Shown one piece after another: positions 33,744-40,103 of a DNA stretch of 40,103 bases. The stretch's first letter is position 1; every line of letters starts with the position of its first letter. Source of the stretch: Acidobacteriota bacterium (lineage in GTDB: Bacteria > Acidobacteriota > Terriglobia > 2-12-FULL-54-10); contig SHUM01000031.1 of assembly GCA_009691245.1 (NCBI GenBank), forward strand, positions 1 to 40,103, read 5' to 3'. The position numbers were made by a program, and so were the translations under genes. The notes beneath the pieces are model-generated. The model made no database searches. It had not been told where the DNA came from and saw only the letters and a list, made by a program, of their open reading frames with translations.

Positions 33744-36014
33744 CTACTGGACGTTGAATGTCACGATGTTGCTCACCGGGCCTTGCAGACCGTTGGCAGT
33801 GGACCGCGCGGTAACCGAGTAGCTGCCCACGGGATCCTTTGGCGACAGCTTGTAACTCGTGGACGCTATTCCGTTCGCGCCGGCGATTGCGGTTTTGGTA
33901 GTTGTGCCGTTCGGTTTGACGATGGTGAACACCACGGAGCTGCCGCCAATGGATGCTAAGGCCGACATCGGGACATTCGCGCGTTTGGCGAAGGGACCGC
34001 CGATGGGATTCATCGTCGTGGTGGGTGCAACGGGCGGAACTGTTACGTTGGCAGTGGCTGTTGCGGTCGCCGTGTTTGCCCCGCGAGTGCCGGTAGCGTT
34101 GACCGTGTTGCTGCCTGCCCCGGTGCCAGCCGGGATGGTCTTGGTCATGGTGGTGTTATTGGTGATGCCCGGAAGGATGTTGAGCGTGTTGGAACCAAAA
34201 CTGGTGTTCCAACCCACGGGCAGCCCAGTGGTCAGCACAAAGTCGCTGGCTGTGCAGCCGGTCGAGTCATTGTTGGTAACGTTGACGGTGTAGTTCAGCG
34301 CTGCGCCCGCTACGCCGCTTAGGCTGGACGGAGTGATGCTCACCGTCGGATTGGCGGTTACGCAAGGTACTGCGCCATAGTTTACGGTAACATTCAGTGC
34401 GGACGACGGAGCCGCGCCGGTGAGGCTGTCCACGCTGAAGGTGAGGTTGGTGTAGGGATCGACGTAGAAGCCAGTGCCCGGCAGCTTGGCGGCATCGGAG
34501 AAGTTATTGCCAGTGCTGGGCGTGAAGTCGAGAAGATGAGTGAAGGTTCCCGTGGAAGCGTCGGAGTGATGGATCAGCGCGCCGCTGCGGACCTGTGCGC
34601 CCAGCGTCGAGTCGTAAAGGCCGATGGCCTGACGGAACTCCAGCCACATCCAGGCATTGTTGCCGGTGCCGCGACGAACTTTCAGCGCCTGCACGCCGGC
34701 GGTGATGTTCTCGAAGGGTTGAATGGAGAAGCTGCCGTTGGTCTCAACCGTTTGCACGTTGCTGCCGGCGAACCAGCCGATCTGCTCCTTGTGCGGCGCG
34801 GCATAGTGGCCCAGATTCCAGCTGCTCATGGAGGAGTGGCGATCACCGTATTCATTGTGCGTTCCCGCGACGCCGACCGGGCCGATTGGCTCGGGCAGGC
34901 CGGATGTGGCATTGGTAAAGTACCGGGTTGCCGCGTGGTGCAGCGTGAGATTGTGTCCGCCTTCATGGGTGGCCAGTTGCACGCCCTGATCGATGCTTTG
35001 CATGTATGCGGCAATGTTCCACGAAGTCGAAGCCTGAAAGCTGCCGTCGGCGGAGCTAAGTGTCGAGCAACCGAGCGTACCCAATCCACCCCAGCCGCAG
35101 TCGGAAGCCGCAAAGATGAGCATTACGCGTGTGTACTGTGTGAAGTTCACCTGCGAATCCGCGGCATTGATCGCTGCCTGGCGCAAGTTGTAATAATCAG
35201 TATTGCAGGAGTGCCAGGGAATGGTAACGGGACCGACCACAACGCCCGAGGCGCTGGCCTTGTTGTAAGATGCATCGCGCCAGTAGCCATCCACTGAGCG
35301 GCCGCCCGTCTGGAAGTAGATGTTGCTCAACATCGTTGGTGTTGCGCCAGCGGGCAGCAAGACCGGGTCTATGGCGGGGGTCGCGGGATTATCCAACATA
35401 TTGATGAGGATGATCACCGTCTTCTGGTCGCCCAGAGTAGTGCAGTTTGCTCCGGCCACCGAGCCGGACACGTTGCCATCGGCGGCGGCAACTTCCGCGC
35501 CGGCGCGCACGCCAGCGACAGTCAGAATGTCGTTGCATTTGAACCAAGTCGGCTCATTATCCTTAAAGTGAAGTTTCACGATTTCGTTGTTGACCTTCAT
35601 ATTCAAGTCCACGCGATGCTTGGTCAGCGTCGCATCATCCAAGATGATGTAGTCTACCGGGCCGGTCCAGTTGCCGTGCGACTCGAACTGGGACGCTGAG
35701 GCCGGAAAGGTTTCAGTCATGGAGGCCAGCAGGGTGGAGTAGAAGGACAATTCAAGCGCGGCCATGGGGTCTTGCTGAATCAGCGACTGCAGCGCCGCGA
35801 CGCGCTCGGCGATGACTGCAGAGGCTTGGCTGTGCAGCGAGTTGCCATTGCTGTTCTCAGCGGCATTGATCTGGCCGTGGAGGTGCAGCAGCTTGTTATT
35901 CAGTTGGCGTAGATGTGCCGCCTCGGAATTTCCCTGCGCACGCACCGTGCGGGGTGCGATCACCCCAACCGTGAGCAGCAGGACTGCGACGATAAGTGAT
36001 TTCAAGCGATTCAT
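33744..36014 (-). CDS. secreted M11-like zinc metalloprotease with Ig-like tail
   Basis: A 756-residue exported protein. It has a signal peptide (MNRLKSLIVAVLLLTVGVIA..VRAQ), an N-terminal helical part (~25-110), and a protease domain at ~120-560 with zinc motif H350-E-G-G-H354-NLTL-H359-H360. The pattern matches the gametolysin (M11) form HExxHxxxxH, and E351 would be the general base. The C-terminal third has Thr/Ser-rich, repeat-like Ig folds (VSITPSSLSGVAGAALNYTV, NVTVPPVAPTTTMNPIGGPF, YSVTARSTANGLQGPVSN). The ATG at 36014 has AGAGGA 8 bases upstream. The ORF is open to 36170, but that part has no coding look. It is probably a secreted, cell-wall- or matrix-degrading enzyme. Confidence 0.82.
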   Translation of the reverse strand: MNRLKSLIVAVLLLTVGVIAPRTVRAQGNSEAAHLRQLNNKLLHLHGQINAAENSNGNSLHSQASAVIAERVAALQSLIQQDPMAALELSFYSTLLASMTETFPASASQFESHGNWTGPVDYIILDDATLTKHRVDLNMKVNNEIVKLHFKDNEPTWFKCNDILTVAGVRAGAEVAAADGNVSGSVAGANCTTLGDQKTVIILINMLDNPATPAIDPVLLPAGATPTMLSNIYFQTGGRSVDGYWRDASYNKASASGVVVGPVTIPWHSCNTDYYNLRQAAINAADSQVNFTQYTRVMLIFAASDCGWGGLGTLGCSTLSSADGSFQASTSWNIAAYMQSIDQGVQLATHEGGHNLTLHHAATRYFTNATSGLPEPIGPVGVAGTHNEYGDRHSSMSSWNLGHYAAPHKEQIGWFAGSNVQTVETNGSFSIQPFENITAGVQALKVRRGTGNNAWMWLEFRQAIGLYDSTLGAQVRSGALIHHSDASTGTFTHLLDFTPSTGNNFSDAAKLPGTGFYVDPYTNLTFSVDSLTGAAPSSALNVTVNYGAVPCVTANPTVSITPSSLSGVAGAALNYTVNVTNNDSTGCTASDFVLTTGLPVGWNTSFGSNTLNILPGITNNTTMTKTIPAGTGAGSNTVNATGTRGANTATATATANVTVPPVAPTTTMNPIGGPFAKRANVPMSALASIGGSSVVFTIVKPNGTTTKTAIAGANGIASTSYKLSPKDPVGSYSVTARSTANGLQGPVSNIVTFNVQ

Positions 36015-36523
36015 GTGAATTCCTCTCCGTGTGGTATTGAATCTAAGCTCATTGACACATTCGGACTCAACCCTGTTGTCCTTATCTAGTGGAGCCACGT
36101 TGGTGCGCCCAAATTTACTGTTGTAAATTGAGCGGGCCATCGCGGCGTCCATGTTGGTCCTATGCGTCATGGGTCCATCATGGCGTGATTGCCCATACAG
36201 GCCAATCCATCGGAGGTCTCAATTTGGGGGGGGCTGTGGTACTAGAGTGATCACAGTGAGTAAGTGCCCACTAATCTCAACCCGCTGAAAAGAAATAAAT
36301 TGTTGTATTGTGGATGAATTTTGGAACGTCTCAGACCGAGCGCGGCAAATCCGGGACTAATCGCAAAATACCAACACCCTCGACTTAAGTCGCGCGGATA
36401 TTTTCTTCCAACCCGGCGCGGCTGACGTTGTAAAGTTGGAGTGGTAGCTCCTTTTAGGGAGTCAGGCATGGGTTCACGGGCTTTGCGAAAAATTCCACGC
36501 GTTGTAGAATGAGTTAGCGCGCC
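36015..36523. other. divergent intergenic region, no gene seen
   Basis: About 510 bases between the divergent M11-like and RsbW-RsbV-like genes. Short ORFs here look spurious. It contains the inverted repeat AATTTAC-TGTT-GTAAATT (36111-36128), a possible operator about 100 bases upstream of the protease start, and the candidate promoter at 36483. It also contains a G8 run at 36226-36233. Confidence 0.5.
36483..36510 (+). promoter_or_regulatory. candidate promoter for the anti-sigma fusion gene
   Basis: TTGCGA (36483-36488), a 16-base spacer, then TAGAAT (36505-36510). The ATG follows only 13 bases later at 36524, with no ribosome site between, so the transcript would be nearly leaderless. 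Confidence 0.35.
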
Positions 36524-37387
36524 ATGACAGGATCAAAGACACGTCACACTGCGGTGAAACAAAAGTCTGGAGCCGGACGGAGAACGAAGGGAACCGTGTC
36601 CCACAAGTTGCAATTGGTCCTGGATAGCGAATTGGACAACGTGGAGCGTGTTGAAAAGCTGGTGAATGACTTCGCGTTGAAGTGCGGATGCGGCACACAG
36701 CAATGTAGCGAAATTGAGCTGGCCGTGCGCGAGACCGTGATCAATGCCATCATTCATGGGAATCAGAAACGCCGCACCAAGAAAGTTCATGTAAAGGCGG
36801 AGTTGAATAATTCGGATCTGACCATTTCAGTTCGCGATGAAGGAAATGGATTCGATCCGGGTGCGGTTCCGGACCCGACCAAGCCGGAGAATCTTATGCG
36901 GGATTCCGGCCGCGGGATTCTGCTGATGCAGACTCTGATGGATCGCTTGTCCATTCGGCCCGTGCCCGGCAAAGGCACGGAAGTCCGCATGGTAAAAAAA
37001 ATCGCAAGGAATATTGATCAACAGACAGGGGAGGAGCATAGCATGAGTTTGAAGCTTTCGAGTCGGCAAGTGGACGGCGTTACGGTTCTCGATTTTGAAG
37101 GGCGCATCATTCTCGGCGAGCCTACCGAGGCGATCCGCGACGCGTTGCAGGATCTGGTCAGTAAAGGCCAGAAGAAAATATTGCTCAATCTGGGAGAAGT
37201 CAGTTACATCGATAGCTCCGGGCTGGGCGCGCTGGTGCGCGGGTACTCCACGCTCGCCAGTCAGCAAGGGGCGCTTAAGCTGCTCAACCTGACCAAGAAG
37301 GTTGAGGACCTGCTGCAGGTTACCAAGCTCTATACCGTCTTTGAAATCTTTAACGACGAGAGCGCCGCTATAAAGAGCTTCCAGTAG
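36524..37387 (+). CDS. anti-sigma kinase (RsbW-like) fused to anti-anti-sigma (RsbV-like STAS)
   Basis: A 287-residue in-frame fusion. Residues ~28-160 form a GHKL ATPase of the RsbW/SpoIIAB type: N-box ETVINAIIHGNQ, G1 box DEGNGFDPG, G2 box GRGILLMQTLMD. Residues 174-287 form a STAS domain (SLKLSSRQVDGVTVLDFEGR) with the phosphorylatable Ser region YIDSSGLGALVRG. In Bacillus the kinase binds a sigma factor and phosphorylates the separate STAS protein. Here kinase and substrate are in one chain, joined by MVKKIARNIDQQTGEEHS. The join crosses an A8 tract (36994-37001) and is followed by a strong internal ribosome site, so separate products may also arise. No sigma factor is adjacent. Confidence 0.88.
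   Translation: MTGSKTRHTAVKQKSGAGRRTKGTVSHKLQLVLDSELDNVERVEKLVNDFALKCGCGTQQCSEIELAVRETVINAIIHGNQKRRTKKVHVKAELNNSDLTISVRDEGNGFDPGAVPDPTKPENLMRDSGRGILLMQTLMDRLSIRPVPGKGTEVRMVKKIARNIDQQTGEEHSMSLKLSSRQVDGVTVLDFEGRIILGEPTEAIRDALQDLVSKGQKKILLNLGEVSYIDSSGLGALVRGYSTLASQQGALKLLNLTKKVEDLLQVTKLYTVFEIFNDESAAIKSFQ
36994..37001 (+). other. A8 slippage-prone tract at the domain junction
   Basis: Eight A residues in GGT-A8-TCGC at codons 158-160. One extra A, or a -1 ribosomal slip, gives KNRKEY-stop at TGA. One fewer A gives a frame ending in TGA that overlaps the internal ATG as ATGA. Either would produce a free RsbW-like protein. Confidence 0.55.
37028..37045 (+). promoter_or_regulatory. internal ribosome-binding site and start of the STAS part
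   Basis: GGGGAGGAG (37028-37036) lies 6 bases before ATG at 37043-37045. This ATG is in frame and would yield a free 114-residue STAS protein (MSLKLSSRQVDG...) ending at 37387. It is the best Shine-Dalgarno site in the region, better than the one for the full-length product. Confidence 0.65.
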
Positions 37388-37439
37388 ACCTCACGCACCG
37401 CATAAGGCAAGGAAAACTGATGCTGCGTTTTTAGGCTAT

Positions 37440-37464
37440 GCGGGCGGACTATCAGTCCGCCCGC
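37440..37464 (+). repeat. perfect hairpin downstream of the anti-sigma fusion gene
   Basis: GCGGGCGGACT (37440-37450), loop ATC, AGTCCGCCCGC (37454-37464): 11 perfect pairs. It lies 52 bases after the stop codon. No T-run follows, so it is a stable 3'-end hairpin or repeat rather than a clear terminator. The rest of 37388-37667 shows no convincing gene. Confidence 0.7.
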
Positions 37465-37667
37465 TTGCCGCTCAGCCTCGCTGCGCTCTGTGTCTTGCCT
37501 CGGTCATTTATCGTCCTGAACCATTCCACCTCTTCCGCGCTGCGCAAATGGCCCGCACTGCGAGCATCGCCTGCTGGAGTCGCCGAGAGATTCGCCGATA
37601 AATTGGAAAAGATTTGTAATACTCAGAATGTGGACGCTCTTAGTGTGAACCCTCGAGGATAAATCGT

Positions 37668-38273
37668 GTGGCTTGGCTGAAACAACTGGGTCTATGGGTG
37701 CAGACTGTTCTTGTGCCGCTAGGAGGCTGGGGCCTGGGACCAGCGGCCTTTCTCGACTCTTCTTTCCTATCGCTGGCTGGCGGAGTAGACCTCTGGCTGG
37801 TTACGCTCGCCGTCGCCAATCCAGGCAGTACGCCTATCTACGTGCTGGCTGCCATGGCTGGCTCGGTCAGTGGCGCCACCGTGCTTAGTCTGACCATGCG
37901 CGCCGGTGGCCGCGCTCTGGTGGGCAAGCGGGTTTCCTCGGAGGGCATGCAGAAAGTCCGGGCACAGCTCGAAAAATACGGTGCGTGGGCTGTAATGGCT
38001 GCGGCCTTGATGCCACCGCCGGCTCCCTTTAAATTGTTCGTGGTGACTTCAGGACTTCTAAACCAGCCCATCGGGCGTTTTGTGCTGGGACTTATTGTGG
38101 GCCGCGCGATCCGCTATTCCCTGGTGGGCTTTTTGGCGGCTCATTACGGGCGCCAAGTATGGGATTGGATTCTTCGCTTGGGACCGTGGATGCTGGGCGT
38201 GGTGCTGCTCAGTGTGCTGGTGCTGGTGATGCAAAGATGGAAGGCAAACAAGACCCGTGAAATGTCCGCCTGA
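37668..38273 (+). CDS. VTT-domain (DedA/YqaA-like) membrane protein
   Basis: A 201-residue inner-membrane protein with about five hydrophobic segments. The VTT core is visible: GPAAFLDSSFLSLAGGVDLW, AAMAGSVSGATVLSLTMRAGG, then the conserved region YGAWAVMAAALMPPPAPFKL and the closing RFVLGLIVGRAIRYSLVGFL. Such proteins act in envelope lipid scrambling or transport. The start is GTG 37668 with GAGGAT 7 bases upstream. Its stop is 6 bases from the convergent gene's stop codon. Confidence 0.85.
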   Translation: MAWLKQLGLWVQTVLVPLGGWGLGPAAFLDSSFLSLAGGVDLWLVTLAVANPGSTPIYVLAAMAGSVSGATVLSLTMRAGGRALVGKRVSSEGMQKVRAQLEKYGAWAVMAAALMPPPAPFKLFVVTSGLLNQPIGRFVLGLIVGRAIRYSLVGFLAAHYGRQVWDWILRLGPWMLGVVLLSVLVLVMQRWKANKTREMSA

Positions 38274-38279
38274 TTTCCG

Positions 38280-38813
38280 CTATGAGCCCAGTGGTACTTC
38301 AATCTTGAAAACGGGAAGAACCAGATCGGGATTTACCGGCAGACGGCTTTCCAGAACCACCGCCGTGCCGGGATTCTTCGATTGAACGTCGCTCTCCACG
38401 GTGAGCAGCAGCCCGAAAATACGGAAGGGAACCTGCACGCTAGTCTTAATTCGCTTGCCGTTCAGTTGAACGGCCCCCAGATTCATGACCTTCTTATCCT
38501 GATCCACCGCCCACAGAACATACTGGCCTCCGGTCTTGCCGAGGTCTGCTGGCGCCGGCAATTGGTCCGCTGCAAGTTCCACCGTGGCCGCACCGTCGCG
38601 CCACTTCACTTTGACCAAGCCGCGTGCTGTCAGTGCGCGCTCCGAGCCGCCCACCACTACCTCCACGTCGCGCGCGTCCGGGTAGGCTACCGCCAGCAAG
38701 TTCCATGCGGTCGCGCTGCTGCGCTCGCCCCAGGCAGCGAATGGGGACAGCGCGAGAAACGCCAGAAGTGGCATCAGATAGTTGTAAGGCACCGAGAATT
38801 TTCCAGATCGCAT
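38280..38813 (-). CDS. secreted protein of unknown function
   Basis: A 177-residue exported protein with a signal segment (YNYLMPLLAFLALSPFAAWG), then a beta-rich body. A stretch GGQYVLWAVDQDKKVMNLGA resembles the YxLWAvd strand of RskA-type anti-sigma extracellular domains. The similarity is short, so no function is assigned. ATG 38813 is chosen for the signal peptide, but its ribosome site is weak (GGA 9 bases upstream); the frame is open to 38867. It is convergent with the VTT gene. Confidence 0.6.
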   Translation of the reverse strand: MRSGKFSVPYNYLMPLLAFLALSPFAAWGERSSATAWNLLAVAYPDARDVEVVVGGSERALTARGLVKVKWRDGAATVELAADQLPAPADLGKTGGQYVLWAVDQDKKVMNLGAVQLNGKRIKTSVQVPFRIFGLLLTVESDVQSKNPGTAVVLESRLPVNPDLVLPVFKIEVPLGS

Positions 38814-39011
38814 TTTAATTGTTCCAAGCTCGAGGAGATTTTTCCGATTGTCCAGCCCGCCATCCACCAGCTAGCGGACTCGCGGCGCCAATCCGCGCGG
38901 CCACTTCACTGGCATAATTCAAGGTAAGCGAAAAGCGATGTGGTTGTCAGCAAGAATCAGAGGGGGAACGGAGTGATGAATCTGGTTGTATCAGGTTGTG
39001 CCAGGGAGCAT

Positions 39012-39818
39012 CTAGTGGCTCAGTGCGAATAGAAAATAGTTGATGCCGAAACGCAGCGCCTCCGTGGAAGGAGCCAGTGGGTACATGGGCTGGTCGATCC
39101 ACTCCCAGAAATCGCCGAGGTCGTGATTGAGGTTGATGATCATGCAGAGCCGCCCGCGGTCATCATAGTACCCATAGAATTTGGGCGGCGCGGCGGTCTC
39201 GTAGGGCGGGATCACGTTCAAAGTGGGCAGCTCGTAAAAGGTGTGGAACAGTGGATGCTCGATAGTCATCTCCACAAAATCACGCCCCGGGAATACCTGT
39301 TTCATCTGTGAGAGGAACCAGTCGAGCTGGCCCACGCCGTCGAAGTCATCCACCATGGCGAAGCCGCCGCGGTTGAAGTACTCGCGCAGGTTGACGGTCT
39401 CCTCGGGTAGCAGGTTCATCTCGCCAACCTCGCTGAAATAGATGAACGGATATTTGAAAACATCTTCGCTGCTGAGGTCGACAATGGCGTAAGAGTCCTT
39501 CTTCAAGTTGATGCTTGTTGCTTCCGAGGCCACTTGCAGGATGTGCTCTTCCGCGTCGGGATAGTCGTGGGCCCAGCCCTCCAGCCCACGAAACATGAAT
39601 CCCCCCGCGCCCATGCGCGAGTAGCGCCCGTTGAAATGAATGCGCGCGAAGACAAATTCGGTATCCTTCGGTGGCTGACGATTATCCTGAAGATCGCGGA
39701 AGAGCCGCTGAATTTCACGCTGCATCTGCGCCGAGGCGCTGCCCCAAAGGCCGAGGCAGGCCAGCACGGTTAGCAATGCGATATACACATTTCTATTTAC
39801 TGAGATCCGAGACCACAT
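39012..39818 (-). CDS. DUF4159 secreted protein
   Basis: A 268-residue exported protein. It has a signal peptide (NVYIALLTVLACLGLWGSASA), then the DUF4159 domain (FVFARIHFNGRYSRMGAGGF, DYPDAEEHILQVASEAT, YPFIYFSEVGEMNL, LREYFNRGGFAMVDDFDG, RDFVEMTIEHPLFHTFYEL). It ends LRFGINYFLFALSH. The domain has a class-I-glutamine-amidotransferase-like look and commonly accompanies MoxR/DUF58 operons, which are not seen here. ATG 39818 is chosen; AAGGA is 13 bases upstream, somewhat far. Confidence 0.85.
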   Translation of the reverse strand: MWSRISVNRNVYIALLTVLACLGLWGSASAQMQREIQRLFRDLQDNRQPPKDTEFVFARIHFNGRYSRMGAGGFMFRGLEGWAHDYPDAEEHILQVASEATSINLKKDSYAIVDLSSEDVFKYPFIYFSEVGEMNLLPEETVNLREYFNRGGFAMVDDFDGVGQLDWFLSQMKQVFPGRDFVEMTIEHPLFHTFYELPTLNVIPPYETAAPPKFYGYYDDRGRLCMIINLNHDLGDFWEWIDQPMYPLAPSTEALRFGINYFLFALSH

Positions 39819-40027
39819 CGCGGCGGCTAGTCCTTCCCCATGCAAGGGTTAGTTAGAAGCTAAGGCACGCTGCGCAGATTGTCAATTGCCGAATCTGCTG
39901 GCAAATATAGTTAGTTGAACTGGCGCGGCGAGAGAAAATTCCTTATCATCGAAGGAGTGTTCCGTGAATTGGTGTACGAACGGTGCGCCATTCACCGCGC
40001 GTTCGCCTTTGTCGGCGCTTCAGCGGC

Positions 40028-40103
<76 letters not shown>

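Noticed and set aside
37438-37662. 74-codon ORF between the anti-sigma fusion and the VTT gene
   Set aside because: It begins inside a perfect hairpin, has no ribosome site and no coding-like sequence.
38280-38813. Anti-sigma factor (RskA-like) assignment for the secreted protein
   Set aside because: Only one short strand (YVLWAVDQDKK) resembles RskA, and there is no N-terminal sigma-binding domain.

Overview
This window looks like a chromosomal segment of an Acidobacteriota bacterium, most like the Solibacter/Bryobacter lineage. The call rests on gene content. There is an Oar-like TonB-dependent receptor with an N-terminal carboxypeptidase-regulatory domain, a DUF1592-type cytochrome next to a DUF1552 protein, and several secreted cytochrome/beta-propeller proteins. 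There are also a YpdA-like reductase and many palindromic intergenic repeats. No database search was run; families were recognised by eye.

Layout. Positions 1-1000 hold a decayed IS (integrase-type transposase with a frameshift, a stop and a lost C-terminus) and its terminal motif, followed by tRNA-Val(UAC). Positions 1.2-6.6 kb hold two secreted 'regulatory domain + haem c + Vgb-like propeller' proteins, a small cytochrome c, a nested palindromic element, and a toxin-antitoxin remnant in which the BrnT-like toxin is broken and the antitoxin is intact. Positions 6.6-7.5 kb hold an overlapping pair: a small HTH-like protein and a TIR/deoxyribosyltransferase-fold protein. Positions 7.7-13.5 kb hold a DUF1592 cytochrome, a DUF1552 protein and an ankyrin-repeat protein. 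Positions 13.5-22.6 kb hold two ferredoxins, the TonB receptor, a concentrative nucleoside transporter, a third propeller cytochrome whose haem motif is interrupted by an in-frame TGA, and a PilZ-like protein.

Positions 22.7-29 kb are mostly housekeeping on the minus strand: a stand-alone IS1595-type zinc-ribbon protein, hrcA-grpE-dnaJ, a ribosome hibernation factor, thiC and a DUF2203 protein. Positions 29.2-33.6 kb hold truA, a small Cys-rich protein, an M20 peptidase, cysH and a convergent ypdA-like gene. Positions 33.7-40.1 kb hold a secreted M11-like metalloprotease, an anti-sigma/anti-anti-sigma fusion, a VTT-domain membrane protein, a secreted protein of unknown function, a DUF4159 protein and tRNA-Ile2(CAU) at the right edge.

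Functionally the left half is dominated by envelope proteins: c-type cytochromes, beta-propellers, an outer-membrane receptor and a nucleoside permease. This suggests periplasmic oxidation or binding of complex substrates plus uptake. The right half is protein quality control, cofactor and sulfur metabolism, and stress signalling.

The three observations most worth following are these. (1) In the 19061-21241 gene, TGA replaces the second Cys codon of CxxCH, and a hairpin lies at bacterial-SECIS spacing. (2) An RsbW-like kinase is fused to its RsbV-like substrate across an A8 tract; an internal Shine-Dalgarno/ATG follows, and removing one A would restore a classical ATGA overlap. (3) At least three families of palindromic repeats are present, one of them with an arm inside the DUF1592 coding sequence.
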